DNA from: JAKVAV01 sp047633195
GTDB lineage: Bacteria > Bacteroidota > Bacteroidia > Flavobacteriales_D > Cryomorphaceae
Assembly (NCBI GenBank): GCA_047633195.1
Contig: JBLIEU010000009.1
Coordinates: 25,664 to 89,663, forward strand
Direction of reading: 5' to 3'
Length of the DNA: 64,000 nucleotides
The position numbers were made by a program, and so were the translations under genes. Shown here in pieces: positions 10,284 to 19,605 of this stretch. Position 1 is the first letter of the stretch. Each line of letters starts with the position of its first letter. Under the pieces are notes generated by a model. It saw only the letters and a list, made by a program, of their open reading frames with translations. It did not search any database and was not told where the DNA came from.

Positions 10284-12041
10284 ATGGCTCAGGTAACGGG
10301 CAAGGCATTCGACACTAAATTGTTTTCCAGGGTTATGGTTTATGCCAAGCCATACATGGGAGTTTTGTACAAGGCGCTTATGCTCACCATTGTTTTGGCG
10401 ATTGTGGGCGTATTGCGTCCATACCTTATTGGTAAAGCTGTGGACGAGTATGTGGTCACTGGCGATTCAAATGGATTGCTTTTACTCACACTTATTATTG
10501 TTGGAGTGCTGTTTGTCGAAGCTTTTATGCAGTTCTATCAGACATACTATAGCAACTGGCTGGGACAGTCAGTAACCATTGACATGCGCTCGAAGGTTTT
10601 CACTCACATCACCTCATTTAAGCTGAAGTACTTCGATAAAACAGCTATCGGAACCTTGGTGACACGTTGCATCAGCGATATTGAGACCATCGCTCAAATA
10701 TTTTCGCAGGGCTTGCTTTCCATTATGGGCGAGCTCCTCAAACTCGTTGCGGTTATCGCCTTCATGTTTTTCATCTCTTGGAAATTGACTCTGTATAGTT
10801 TGGCACCTATTCCCCTGTTGATCCTTGCGATGATCGTATTTAAAAACTCAATTAAAAGGGCGTTTCAAGAAGTCAGAACGCAAGTTTCTAAGCTCAATGC
10901 ATTCGTTCAAGAGCATATCACAGGAATGGTGATCGTTCAAGTTTTCAATCGGGAGGAACGAGAAAAGGAAAAGTTTAGAACCATAAACGAAATACATAAG
11001 AAGGCACATATTAGGAGTATTTGGGCATACTCGGTATTTTTTCCAGTGGTGGAAATTTTGTCGGCAGTCTCATTGGCTTTTCTCGTTTGGTGGGGAGCAG
11101 GTGGAGTTTTGAAAGAGGAAGTATCCCTTGGCGATTTATTGATGTTTATCCTTTTAATAAACATGCTGTTTCGCCCGATTCGCCAATTGGCAGATCGTTT
11201 TAATGTATTGCAAATGGGGATGGTCGGCTCTGAAAGGGTATTCAAAATTTTGGATACGAATGAGGAGATTCAAGATGCTGGGACACTCAATTCAGGAATA
11301 AAGGGAAACATCAAATTTGAAAATGTTTGGTTCGCGTACAATGAGGAGGAGTGGGTGCTGAAGAACATCAGTTTCGAAGCAAAAGAGGGGGAGACGATAG
11401 CTTTTGTTGGTGCAACAGGAGCAGGGAAGTCATCGGTTGTCAATTTGGTAAATCGATTTTACGAGTTTCAAAAAGGAGAGATCAAAATTGATGGAGTGCC
11501 CATTCGCGATTTCGACTTGGATTACCTCCGAAATGAGATTGCCGTTGTCTTGCAGGATGTTTTCTTGTTTTCAGCTTCTGTTGCAGAGAACATTACCCTC
11601 CAAAATGACAGGATCACAATTGAAGAAGTGAAAAAGGCCGCAGAGGCTGTCGGTGCCAATCAATTTATTGAAAAACTTCCAGGTGGATACGACTATGATG
11701 TGAAGGAGAGAGGCGGCATGCTAAGCGTTGGTCAGCGTCAGCTCATTAGCTTCATTCGAGCCTATGTCTACAATCCGAAAGTTTTAATTCTGGATGAGGC
11801 CACTTCTTCAGTAGACACGGAATCAGAGTTAATGATACAGCGCGCTATTGATAGGCTCACCGCAAATAGAACCAGTATCATCATTGCTCACCGGTTGAGC
11901 ACTATCCAAAAGGCCGATAGAATAATCGTTTTGGATAAAGGTGAAATCGTGGAGCAAGGTAATCATCAACAGCTGCTGGAAGAGGATGGACATTACAAAA
12001 GGCTATTCGATCTTCAATTCAATGATGAGGAACTAGATTAG
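10284..12041 (+). CDS. ABC-type exporter, fused permease and ATPase (MdlB/MsbA-like)
   Basis: A 585-residue half-transporter. Six membrane helices occupy about 20-310. The nucleotide-binding domain has Walker A GATGAGKSS (about 375-383), Q-loop VVLQDVFLFS, signature LSVGQRQL (about 482; Ser-Val replaces the usual Ser-Gly), Walker B VLILDEATS and H-loop IIIAHRLST. It should work as a homo- or heterodimer exporting lipids, drugs or peptides; the substrate is unknown. It begins at the base after the truA stop, so it is probably cotranscribed. The stop overlaps the uvrA stop on the other strand by 4 nt. Confidence 0.92.
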   Translation: MAQVTGKAFDTKLFSRVMVYAKPYMGVLYKALMLTIVLAIVGVLRPYLIGKAVDEYVVTGDSNGLLLLTLIIVGVLFVEAFMQFYQTYYSNWLGQSVTIDMRSKVFTHITSFKLKYFDKTAIGTLVTRCISDIETIAQIFSQGLLSIMGELLKLVAVIAFMFFISWKLTLYSLAPIPLLILAMIVFKNSIKRAFQEVRTQVSKLNAFVQEHITGMVIVQVFNREEREKEKFRTINEIHKKAHIRSIWAYSVFFPVVEILSAVSLAFLVWWGAGGVLKEEVSLGDLLMFILLINMLFRPIRQLADRFNVLQMGMVGSERVFKILDTNEEIQDAGTLNSGIKGNIKFENVWFAYNEEEWVLKNISFEAKEGETIAFVGATGAGKSSVVNLVNRFYEFQKGEIKIDGVPIRDFDLDYLRNEIAVVLQDVFLFSASVAENITLQNDRITIEEVKKAAEAVGANQFIEKLPGGYDYDVKERGGMLSVGQRQLISFIRAYVYNPKVLILDEATSSVDTESELMIQRAIDRLTANRTSIIIAHRLSTIQKADRIIVLDKGEIVEQGNHQQLLEEDGHYKRLFDLQFNDEELD

Positions 12042-14845
12042 AATTTATCTTTCAGATACTTCGCCGTAAGGGATTCTTTTTGTTGTGCGAGATCTTCAGG
12101 CCTTCCTGCAAAGACTATTTGACCACCAGCATCTCCACCTTCGGGCCCCATGTCTATGATCCAATCGGCACACTTCAATACATCTGTATTGTGTTCAATA
12201 ACGAATACGCTATTGCCACGATGGATCAACTCATTGAAGCTATCAAGCAGTCTCGCGACATCATGGAAATGCAGACCCGTGGTAGGTTCATCGAAGATGA
12301 AAAGTGTATGAGGCTCTGAATCTCCTTTCGCCAAGAAGGCAGCCAATTTGGTTCTTTGAGCTTCTCCACCACTTAGCGTATTGGATGATTGGCCTAGCTG
12401 AACGTATCCCAAGCCCACTTTTTCAAGAGGTATTAGCTTAGCGACGATTTTTCGGGCAGCTGAGCTATTTTCATCTTCCTTAAAGAATTGGATAGACTCA
12501 GTAACCGTCATGTTCAAAATGTCGGAGATATTCTTGCCTCGGTATTTAATCTCAAGGGTTTCGTCCTTGAAACGGCTTCCATTGCAGCTTTCGCAGGTCA
12601 AATAGATATCCGCCATAAACTGCATTTCAATTTTCACTACACCTTCTCCTTCGCACGTTTCACAGCGTCCACCCTTCACATTGAAACTGAAGGCGCCGGG
12701 TTTGTAGCTTCTCAGCTTCGCTAATTTCTGTGAGGCATAAAGTTGACGGATATCATCAAATGCCTTTACATACGTCACTGGATTCGATCGAGAGCTTTTC
12801 CCAATGGGATTTTGATCGACAAATTCGATGGCTTTAATCATCTTCAGATCGCCTTCTAGGTCATCGAAATCACCCATTTTATTGCCATACTCACCAAGAT
12901 GTTTTAACAGGGCAGGGTAGAGGACTGAATTTACCAATGTTGACTTTCCGCTACCGCTGACGCCCGATACCGCGACTAGGCATTCTAACGGAAACTGCGC
13001 ATTAATATCTTGTAAGTTGTTTTCTCGTGCACCTTTTATGGAAATAGAGTTTTTCCACTTTCGGACTTTTTTCGGAAGCTCAATTTCTTTTCTACCCGTC
13101 AGGTAGTCGGCTGTCAAGGAATTTTGAGCCGTTAGCAGTTCTGCATGATTTCCTTGAAAAACCAATTCTCCACCATGTGTTCCCGCTTCAGGGCCCATGT
13201 CGACAATTTGATCGGCAGCTTTCATGATTTCCTCATCGTGCTCTACGACGATGACAGTATTGCCAAGTCTTTGGAGTGCCTTTAATACTTCGATTAAACG
13301 ATTGGTATCATGGGGATGAAGTCCTATGCTTGGCTCATCGAGAATGTACATGCTCCCAACCAAGCTACTTCCAAGAGATGTGGCTAATTTGATTCTTTGA
13401 GATTCACCACCAGAAAGCGTGTTCGAAAGTCGATTTAAGGTAAGGTAGCCCAGCCCTACATCACAGAGGTATTGCAATCGATTGGTTACTTCAGTAAGTA
13501 TTCGTCTGGAAACGTGCCGATCATTCTCCGAAAGGTCGAGATTTTCTAAAGCCACGACACTCTTGCCAACAGGCATAGCCAAAAGCTCAACAATAGAATG
13601 ACCGCTTACTTTTACATAACCAGCATCTTTTCTCAGTCGAGACCCTTTGCAATCGGGGCAAGTCGTTTTTCCGCGATAGCGACTTAGCATAACGCGGTAT
13701 TGAATTTTATACGATTTGGACTCGAGGTATTTGAAGAACTCATTGAGCCCCTGAAAGTATTTGTTTCCCGTCCAAAGAAGCTTCACTTCCTCTTCGGTCA
13801 GTTTGTTGAATGGACGGTGAACGGGGAAATTGAACTTATCGGCATTGTAAATCAGCTCATCCTTCCAAATGCTCAATTTTTCACCTCGCCACGCTGCTAT
13901 GGCGTTGTCATAGATGCTGAGACCGCGGTTGGGAATGACTGCATCAGGATCAATCCCAATCACGCTTCCGAAACCTTCACATACTTTGCAGGCTCCCACT
14001 GGATTATTGAAACTAAAGAAGTGCTCGGATGGAATTTCAAAGGTCATTCCATCTCTTTCAAAACGATTGGTAAAGGTGTGACTGCCCTTTTTCTCGCCAT
14101 CTAATATTTCTAGTTCGCATTCGCCCTGGCCCTCGAAAAAGGCAGTTTCGATAGAGTCGGCTATTCTAGCATCGTTTTCTTCGTCGTCTTTTTTGTTGAC
14201 CACACGATCGAGCACAATGGAAACTTTCGAATTCTTTTTAGCCTCAGCTTCTTCCAGTCTTATAACTGTGTGGTCAATTTTAACTCTGGCAAAGCCTTGC
14301 TGCTTGAGAATATCAAACTCTTGCTCCCAAGACCTGTCTTTTTTGGGAAGGATAGGAGCCAATACCATGCATTTTGATCCCTCTCCGATCGAGTGGAAGA
14401 AATCCATGACATCCGTTACTGTTTCTCGTTTTACTTCCTCACCAGAAATGGGGCTAATGGTTTTTCCTATTCTGGCGAATAGCAGCTTGAGGTAATCATA
14501 AATCTCAGTGGATGTGCCTACTGTAGATCGGGAGTTTCTAGTGGTGACCTTTTGCTCAATGGCTATAGCGGGTGAGATACCTTCAATGGAGTCTACCTCT
14601 GGTTTATCCATTTTACCCATAAACTGGCGGGCATAGGATGATAGGCTTTCAACATACCGCCTTTGTCCTTCTGCATAGAGTGTATCAAATGCCAATGAAG
14701 ATTTCCCTGAACCCGAAAGCCCAGTAATCACGATGAACTGCCCCCTAGGTAGGGCGATTGTGACGCCCTTAAGATTGTGAGTACGAGCTTTCTTTATGAT
14801 GATGTGCGTCTTCGAGTCAACGCGTTTAGCCGTTTTTATACTCAT
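12038..14845 (-). CDS. uvrA: Excinuclease ABC subunit A
   Basis: UvrA is the damage-sensing ATPase of nucleotide excision repair and works with UvrB and UvrC. The 935-residue length is normal. Two ABC ATPase units are present: Walker A GLSGSGKSSL near 41-50 and GVSGSGKSTL near 630; signatures TLSGGESQRIKLA and TLSGGEAQRTKLA; Walker B regions MYILDEPSIGLH and LFIFDEPTTGLH. The zinc-binding cysteine pairs CKVCEGFG/CPDCKGSR and CETCEGEG/CESCNGSR are intact. A -7-like element (TAAATTTG, minus strand 14888-14881) lies 36 nt upstream of the ATG. Confidence 0.98.
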   Translation of the reverse strand: MSIKTAKRVDSKTHIIIKKARTHNLKGVTIALPRGQFIVITGLSGSGKSSLAFDTLYAEGQRRYVESLSSYARQFMGKMDKPEVDSIEGISPAIAIEQKVTTRNSRSTVGTSTEIYDYLKLLFARIGKTISPISGEEVKRETVTDVMDFFHSIGEGSKCMVLAPILPKKDRSWEQEFDILKQQGFARVKIDHTVIRLEEAEAKKNSKVSIVLDRVVNKKDDEENDARIADSIETAFFEGQGECELEILDGEKKGSHTFTNRFERDGMTFEIPSEHFFSFNNPVGACKVCEGFGSVIGIDPDAVIPNRGLSIYDNAIAAWRGEKLSIWKDELIYNADKFNFPVHRPFNKLTEEEVKLLWTGNKYFQGLNEFFKYLESKSYKIQYRVMLSRYRGKTTCPDCKGSRLRKDAGYVKVSGHSIVELLAMPVGKSVVALENLDLSENDRHVSRRILTEVTNRLQYLCDVGLGYLTLNRLSNTLSGGESQRIKLATSLGSSLVGSMYILDEPSIGLHPHDTNRLIEVLKALQRLGNTVIVVEHDEEIMKAADQIVDMGPEAGTHGGELVFQGNHAELLTAQNSLTADYLTGRKEIELPKKVRKWKNSISIKGARENNLQDINAQFPLECLVAVSGVSGSGKSTLVNSVLYPALLKHLGEYGNKMGDFDDLEGDLKMIKAIEFVDQNPIGKSSRSNPVTYVKAFDDIRQLYASQKLAKLRSYKPGAFSFNVKGGRCETCEGEGVVKIEMQFMADIYLTCESCNGSRFKDETLEIKYRGKNISDILNMTVTESIQFFKEDENSSAARKIVAKLIPLEKVGLGYVQLGQSSNTLSGGEAQRTKLAAFLAKGDSEPHTLFIFDEPTTGLHFHDVARLLDSFNELIHRGNSVFVIEHNTDVLKCADWIIDMGPEGGDAGGQIVFAGRPEDLAQQKESLTAKYLKDKF

Positions 14846-14880
14846 ATATGATCACTGGGGATTAACATTTTTTGCAGTGG

Positions 14881-14888
14881 CAAATTTA
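14881..14888 (-). promoter_or_regulatory. -7 promoter element TAAATTTG upstream of uvrA
   Basis: Read on the minus strand, TAAATTTG matches TAnnTTTG and ends 35 nt before the uvrA ATG. No convincing TTG was found at the -33 position. Confidence 0.4.
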
Positions 14889-15040
14889 TTACATATTTGC
14901 CTGTAACGAGGAATTAACATATCTTGGTCTCCAGTTGTTCGTATTAAGGTGCGGACATTTTTTTTGAAAACAACACAAAAACTCTTTTAGCCTATAGCAT
15001 AAATCTACTCCTGAATTTTCAAATCACTACCACTAATCAA

Positions 15041-15046
15041 AAGGAG
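15041..15046 (+). promoter_or_regulatory. Strong Shine-Dalgarno site of the ECF sigma gene
   Basis: AAGGAG ends 5 nt before the ATG at 15052. Most genes in this window lack a recognisable Shine-Dalgarno sequence, so this site stands out and supports the chosen start. Confidence 0.7.
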
Positions 15047-15051
15047 AAAGT

Positions 15052-15636
15052 ATGCAATCTAACTCGGCTACCGACCAAGAACTGGTCAGACTATATTTAG
15101 AAGGAAACGAATCTGCATTTGAGGCTTTGTTGTCCCGACACAGAGAACGAATTTATACGCAGGTCTATATGTTGGTAAGAGACGAAGAGCTCGCCAATGA
15201 TATTTTTCAAGAAACATTTGTAAAAGTAATTCGCACCCTGAAACTGGGACGATACAATGAAGAAGGAAAGTTTCTTCCTTGGGTCATGCGAATAGCTCAC
15301 AACCTTTCAATCGATCATTTCAGAAGATCGAAAAAGATGCCTTTCGTGAGAGAAAACGAAGATTACAGTCCCTTTGCTTCTATACCTCGCGATGAGAAAA
15401 ATGTAGAGGATCAATGGATCGATGATGTCATTAACGAAGATGTTCGAAAGCTTGTAGAAGAGCTACCTGAAGAACAGAGAGAAGTAGTGATGATGCGACA
15501 CTACGGCGGCATGAGCTTCAAAGAAATTGCTGAAAGAAGCAACGTAAGTATCAACACTTCATTGGGAAGAATGCGTTACGCACTCATCAATATGAGGAAG
15601 ATGATAGAGAAGCATGATATCAAGCTGACTAAATAA
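15052..15636 (+). CDS. ECF RNA polymerase sigma factor
   Basis: A 194-residue sigma-70 family ECF factor. Region 2 holds ESAFEALLSRHRERIYTQVYMLV, NDIFQETFVKVIRTLK and FLPWVMRIAHNLSIDHFRRSK. Region 4 holds LPEEQREVVMMRHYGGMSFKEIAERSNVS, and the HTH end reads INTSLGRMRYALINMRK, a pattern widespread in Bacteroidota ECF factors. The regulon is unknown. A small conserved-looking gene follows (15698) and a hairpin terminator closes the unit at 15908-15940. No classical anti-sigma gene is adjacent. Confidence 0.93.
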   Translation: MQSNSATDQELVRLYLEGNESAFEALLSRHRERIYTQVYMLVRDEELANDIFQETFVKVIRTLKLGRYNEEGKFLPWVMRIAHNLSIDHFRRSKKMPFVRENEDYSPFASIPRDEKNVEDQWIDDVINEDVRKLVEELPEEQREVVMMRHYGGMSFKEIAERSNVSINTSLGRMRYALINMRKMIEKHDIKLTK

Positions 15637-15697
15637 TTTACAATGGTTGGATAATAATCAGAGATGTAAGGTCGTTTTAGTGCCATAAAAACAGCCT

Positions 15698-15886
15698 ATG
15701 CCAAATTTTACTTCTGATTATTTATTTGATTCAAACAAAGAAAAGGCGAGTCGCCGTTTTTCATCTCACAGAGGTGAAGAGGTGAGAAGCCCCAAAAGGC
15801 AAACTATCGCAAATTTGATAGCTTTCTCCAAATCTCTGGAAGTGAAAAACGGAAAGGGTGGCTCTGTAGAGATGATGCTGAATTAA
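15698..15886 (+). CDS. Small protein downstream of the ECF sigma gene
   Basis: A 62-residue protein with no signal peptide or membrane helix. The C-terminal half reads IANLIAFSKSLEVKNGKGGSVEMMLN. From memory, short proteins ending in a similar IxNxLxxSKALxV...VLN pattern are encoded directly after ECF sigma genes in many Bacteroidota, but I could not search for this. It lies 61 nt downstream of the sigma gene, ahead of the shared terminator. Function is unknown; a role linked to the sigma factor is plausible from position only. Confidence 0.7.
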   Translation: MPNFTSDYLFDSNKEKASRRFSSHRGEEVRSPKRQTIANLIAFSKSLEVKNGKGGSVEMMLN

Positions 15887-15907
15887 ATAAAAATACGAAT
15901 TATCCAT

Positions 15908-15940
15908 AAGCGACATACTTAAAGTGTGTCGCTTCTTTTA
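15908..15940 (+). terminator. Rho-independent terminator of the ECF sigma unit
   Basis: An 8-bp stem AAGCGACA/TGTCGCTT encloses an 11-nt loop and is followed by CTTTTAGTTT. It lies between the small gene and the PF04020 membrane protein. Confidence 0.75.
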
Positions 15941-15952
15941 GTTTAGGGCATT

Positions 15953-16315
15953 ATGAATATGATCATTAAATTATTTGTCAACGCATTGCTGGTTTTCGCG
16001 CTGGCTTGGGCCTTGCCAGGAGTCCATGTCGAGAGTTTCTGGACTGCACTTATTGTTGCTATAATTCTTGGTCTTCTGAATATTTTCTTGAAACCAATTC
16101 TTGTTATCATCACCATACCAGTGACGATTCTCACTTTGGGTTTATTCCTTTTAGTGATTAATGCACTAGTCATTCAATTAGCCGATTGGATGGTAGATGG
16201 CTTTACTGTAGATACTTTTTGGTGGGCATTATTATTCAGCCTTATATTAAGTGTGATGAACTCGGCTTTTGAGAAATCTTCAAGCGGTGAAAAGAGAGAA
16301 AAAAGAAAATTCTAA
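15953..16315 (+). CDS. PF04020-type (phage holin IV-like) four-helix membrane protein
   Basis: A 120-residue protein with four membrane helices (about 3-22, 28-48, 50-78, 92-108) and a charged tail (SSSGEKREKRKF). The pattern FVNALLVFALAWALPGV and GLLNIFLKPILVIITIPVTILTLGLFLLVINAL is typical of PF04020, annotated as mycobacterial-type holin superfamily IV but widespread as a chromosomal membrane protein of unknown role. There is no phage context. A second in-frame ATG at 15959 is an equally good start. The stop overlaps the convergent YkuK-like gene by 4 nt. Confidence 0.85.
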   Translation: MNMIIKLFVNALLVFALAWALPGVHVESFWTALIVAIILGLLNIFLKPILVIITIPVTILTLGLFLLVINALVIQLADWMVDGFTVDTFWWALLFSLILSVMNSAFEKSSSGEKREKRKF

Positions 16316-16770
16316 TTCACTAAAACATTCGCAGCCCAAGTAGCCATAAGTAAATCTGGTTTTGTCTTGGCCTTGTATCCCATGCTTTGGGCATAACCCA
16401 CCGCAGCTTGAAACACTTTGTTAGATAAGAATTCAGGGTCGGAATTGAGGTCGAGGTCAATCTGTTCGATGGGCACATCACACTCGAATTTTAAATAGCC
16501 CGCTACATCAATACTCCGCTGTAGCTCGCCCCATAGACGTGTCCACATGTCTTTTACCAAAGGAGTAGCCTCTCTATGATAAATGACGTGTGCTCCATTG
16601 TTTTCGAAGCGAAATACCACGGTTGTGGCGTAAAGGGTTTTGCTGGAGTAATTTTGACTATCGCTGCCCACATATATTTTCACACCTGGATGATTGACCA
16701 CCATCTCTTGAGAGTAGCTACCCAGTTCTACTTCAATGTGACTTCCCATTTTCTTAAATGACCTATCCAT
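16312..16770 (-). CDS. YkuK-like (DUF458) RNase H-fold protein
   Basis: A 152-residue protein. The motifs IYVGSDSQNY near the N-terminus, TTVVFRF, and IDLDLNSDPEFLSNKVFQAAVGYAQ match the YkuK/DUF458 family, which is predicted to have an RNase H-like fold with acidic active-site residues (D in GSDSQ and DLDLNSD). The biological role is unproven; Firmicutes members are linked to sporulation or competence only by context. It overlaps the convergent membrane protein gene by 4 nt. Confidence 0.82.
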   Translation of the reverse strand: MDRSFKKMGSHIEVELGSYSQEMVVNHPGVKIYVGSDSQNYSSKTLYATTVVFRFENNGAHVIYHREATPLVKDMWTRLWGELQRSIDVAGYLKFECDVPIEQIDLDLNSDPEFLSNKVFQAAVGYAQSMGYKAKTKPDLLMATWAANVLVN

Positions 16771-16875
16771 CCCTTTTTGCTTTCAATTTACAGTTGAAAT
16801 ATTTCAATCAACGAACACCGAACTAAACAATTATCCGCAATAAGAGTTTTTCTATTTGACTAACAATTGATTATT

Positions 16876-17415
16876 ATGCAAAAAATAACGCTAATTATTG
16901 CCCTTTTTTTTACCATTAATCTTTCGGCGCAAAACACGACAAATATGAATATATACGATTTTTCTGTATCCGCACTAGAAGGCGGAACCATTGACTTTAA
17001 AGACTTCAAAGGCAAGAAAATGCTCATTGTTAACACTGCATCTAAATGTGGTTATACCTCTCAGTACAAACAACTGGAGGAATTGCAAAAAGAAATGGGT
17101 GCCAATGTGGTAATTGTAGGCTTTCCAGCTAATAATTTCGGTGGGCAAGAGCCAGGTTCTAATGAAGAGATCGCAACTTTCTGTGAAAAGAATTACGGGG
17201 TTTCGTTCCCCATGGCAGCTAAAGTCAGTGTTAAGGGCGCCGATCAGCACGAGTTATTCAAATGGCTTACTGCCGCCGAAAACGAAGACTTTACGGGAGA
17301 TATTAAATGGAATTTTGAAAAGTTTTTGATCGACGAAGAAGGAAATTTAATCCACCGCTATAGATCGGGAGCTTCACCATTGGATGAAGCCATTTTGAGC
17401 GCTCTAGAAGACTGA
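16876..17415 (+). CDS. Exported glutathione peroxidase-family (thiol) peroxidase
   Basis: From the ATG at 16876 the protein has 179 residues with a signal peptide (cleavage after LSAQ, about residue 19). The GPx core is intact: NTASKCGYTSQY with peroxidatic Cys58 (cysteine, not selenocysteine), GFPANNFGGQEPG and KWNFEKFLID, supplying Gln, Trp and Asn of the active site. Bacterial members usually use thioredoxin rather than glutathione to reduce peroxides. Export suggests a periplasmic role against peroxide. An in-frame TTG at 16867 is a poorer start because the signal peptide fits the ATG. Confidence 0.93.
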   Translation: MQKITLIIALFFTINLSAQNTTNMNIYDFSVSALEGGTIDFKDFKGKKMLIVNTASKCGYTSQYKQLEELQKEMGANVVIVGFPANNFGGQEPGSNEEIATFCEKNYGVSFPMAAKVSVKGADQHELFKWLTAAENEDFTGDIKWNFEKFLIDEEGNLIHRYRSGASPLDEAILSALED

Positions 17416-17444
17416 TTCAAAATAGTATTTTTGGGCGCTGAACG

Positions 17445-19025
17445 GTGTCCATGAAATCCAGACTATTACAAAGCGATAATTTCTACTACGGTTTATTTGC
17501 CGTCCTGCTAGTTCCAGCTTTGCTCATTAATCTCGGGATTCACCATATTTTCATCCACACTGATGAGAGCCTTCGCGCCCTCATTGCATTGGAAATGTTG
17601 TTTAACGAAGAGTTCATTGCACCGACGGTCAATGGACTTTTTTATTACAATAAGCCGCCACTTTACAATTGGATCATAGTTGGCTCTTACAAACTTTTCG
17701 GTGAGCCGTCATTGTTTGCCCTCCGCTTTCCCGTTTCGGTGGCTATTTTCCTTTATGGGTTTCTGATTGTTCGATTCATCGGCAAAGCAACCAATAGATG
17801 GACGGGCTGGCTGGTAGCTATAATGACCATTTCCAGCGGTCGAATTCTATTTTACGACAGCTTCTTGGGTCTAATTGATATCGCTTTTTCGGCCTTGATT
17901 TTCACAAACTTCATGCTCTTCTACCACTTGGGCAGGCAGAAAAAGTATTTCGCGCTTTTCGCGATTACTTATTTTTTAAGTGCCGTTGCCTATTTGATGA
18001 AGGGGCTTCCGCCAATAGTTTTCCAGGGATTTACTCTCATTGCATTTGCCATTTACATCAAAGATTGGAAGATTCTCTTTCACCGAATGCACTTTTTGGG
18101 CGCTCTCTTTTTCATCATTCCCGTAGGTCTCTATTACTTTGCCTACGTTCAGGTCAATTCTCAATCGCTGCTTGGTCTTTTCGAAACGTTATGGACGGAG
18201 TCGAGTAAGAGAACAGCGACCGACCACGGGATAGTTGATACCCTGAAGACGCTCTATGAATTCCCATTGGAAAACCTCTACCACTTTGCGCCATGGACCA
18301 TATTTGTTGTGTTCTTATTTAGAAAAGGGGCGCTGAAGTCGCTGTGGGGAAATGAATTTGGACGATTTGTAATCTTGGTTTTAGGTCTCAACATCATCGT
18401 TTATTGGACGTCTCCAGGTGTCCATCCACGCTACCTCTTTATGTTCTTGCCACTGCTTTTTGTTTTGCTTGTGAAAACGGGAGAGGAAGCCAATCCAAGG
18501 GCTGAATCTATTGTACAGATGATATTGTTAGCAGTCATGACGCTGGGAGCGATTGCGCCATGGTTTGCTTTAAGCCAAATCACCGCCTTGGGTGTAGACG
18601 GAAGTACATCCAAAATTGCCATCCTCAGCTTGTCAATGGCCATCATCGCCTTAGTGTTTTATCGACAGAAAGAAAGGCGGTGGATCATTCTGGGGATTTT
18701 TCTTCTCGTGGTTCGAATTGGCTTTGATTGGTTTGTCTTGCCGAATCGGGATGTTAGAGGGGCTGGATATGCATCGGCGGCAACGGAAGTTGCAAGAATC
18801 ACTGAGGGTAAACCACTTTATATCGTTGGGCCAAACTACGTTCACAGTGCCACTTCTTTCATGATCGAAAGGAAAAGAGGTGAGATTCTTGAGCTTCGCT
18901 CCGAATTGGAACCAGGCTCATATTATCTCGCCAAAGAAGGTTTTGAGATCGAGAATGCAGATTCGCTTTTGGGGTTTGGGACTAGAGGCACAGATCTCAA
19001 ACTCATTCTCTACAGGAAGAACTAG
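17445..19025 (+). CDS. ArnT-like family 39 glycosyltransferase (membrane)
   Basis: A 526-residue protein with about eleven membrane helices. The N-terminal loop carries HTDESLRALIALEM and YYNKPPLYNWII, the acidic residue and KPP motif seen in GT39/ArnT-like polyprenyl-phosphate-dependent transferases, and a following KGLPPIVFQG. Such enzymes move a sugar from a lipid carrier to lipid A, glycans or proteins on the periplasmic side. Donor and acceptor cannot be read from sequence. The GTG at 17445 or the ATG two codons later could be the start. Confidence 0.85.
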   Translation: MSMKSRLLQSDNFYYGLFAVLLVPALLINLGIHHIFIHTDESLRALIALEMLFNEEFIAPTVNGLFYYNKPPLYNWIIVGSYKLFGEPSLFALRFPVSVAIFLYGFLIVRFIGKATNRWTGWLVAIMTISSGRILFYDSFLGLIDIAFSALIFTNFMLFYHLGRQKKYFALFAITYFLSAVAYLMKGLPPIVFQGFTLIAFAIYIKDWKILFHRMHFLGALFFIIPVGLYYFAYVQVNSQSLLGLFETLWTESSKRTATDHGIVDTLKTLYEFPLENLYHFAPWTIFVVFLFRKGALKSLWGNEFGRFVILVLGLNIIVYWTSPGVHPRYLFMFLPLLFVLLVKTGEEANPRAESIVQMILLAVMTLGAIAPWFALSQITALGVDGSTSKIAILSLSMAIIALVFYRQKERRWIILGIFLLVVRIGFDWFVLPNRDVRGAGYASAATEVARITEGKPLYIVGPNYVHSATSFMIERKRGEILELRSELEPGSYYLAKEGFEIENADSLLGFGTRGTDLKLILYRKN

Positions 19026-19030
19026 TAGAA

Positions 19031-19064
19031 TTGTAGCCACCATCAAAACTTTGTTTTAATTTTG
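19031..19064 (+). promoter_or_regulatory. Promoter (TTG-N23-TAATTTTG) of the broken sigma/anti-sigma unit
   Basis: TTG at 19031-19033 and TAATTTTG at 19057-19064 lie 23 nt apart and just upstream of the GTG start at 19079. The promoter looks intact although the sigma gene is frameshifted. Confidence 0.6.
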
Positions 19065-19078
19065 AGCTTTATTAGTCT

Positions 19079-19605
19079 GTGGCTCCCGTAGAGAAAGAAA
19101 TATTGATATTATTTGAAGAAGGCAATGTGAAGGCAATGAATCTTCTTTACGACCGCTATTCGGATGCATTTTTTGGTGTCATTATTCGAATTGTAAGAGA
19201 TGAAGCCATTGCCTCTGATGTGTTGCAAGAGTCTTTCATTAAGATTTGGCAAAACGCTCGTTCATACGATCCTTCAAAAGGGCGACTCTTCACTTGGTTG
19301 ATGTGCATCGTAAGGAGATAGACGCGATACGGAAAACAGGTCGCAAGGCTGAAATCCATTCGGAGCTTAAAGTCGTACATAAAGGAGATGCAGTTGATAC
19401 CGCGGATCCCTCAATTCAACAGGGTTTAAATACCGTACTTTCTAGTTTGGATCGCGATCAACGCAATTTAATTGAGCATTCTTATATTTTGGGGTACAGC
19501 CATCCCGAGATTTCAGAAAAGTTTGATCTGCCAATAGGCACTGTCAAAACACGCATAAGGAATGCAATGAAGGAACTGCGGTCAATATTTGGAAATGGAC
19601 GTTAA
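19079..19605 (+). pseudogene. ECF sigma factor, frameshifted within region 2
   Basis: Frame 1 (19079-19321, GTG start) encodes ILILFEEGNVKAMNLLYDRYSDAFFGVI, SDVLQESFIKIWQNARSYD and KGRLFTWLMCIVRR, then hits TAG at 19319. The sequence continues in another frame (to 19605) with EIDAIRKTGRKAEIHSEL and region 4 (LSSLDRDQRNLIEHSYILGYSHPEISEKFDLPIGTVKTRIRNAMKELRS). Together these make one complete ECF factor of the sigma-K-like branch. Adding one base near 19312-19318 restores the frame; comparison with the usual IARNxAIDxIR pattern suggests 7 bases are missing. The anti-sigma gene follows with an 11-nt overlap and is intact. Loss of function is likely unless the indel is a sequencing error. Confidence 0.85.

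Noticed and set aside
15953..16315. Phage remnant, suggested by the holin-type family name
   Set aside because: PF04020 proteins are common chromosomal membrane proteins and no other phage gene is present.
19312..19321. Programmed frameshift of the prfB type in the ECF sigma gene
   Set aside because: There is no slippery codon before the TAG comparable to CTT-TGA, and the restored product would still lack two conserved positions; simple mutation is more likely, though not proven.
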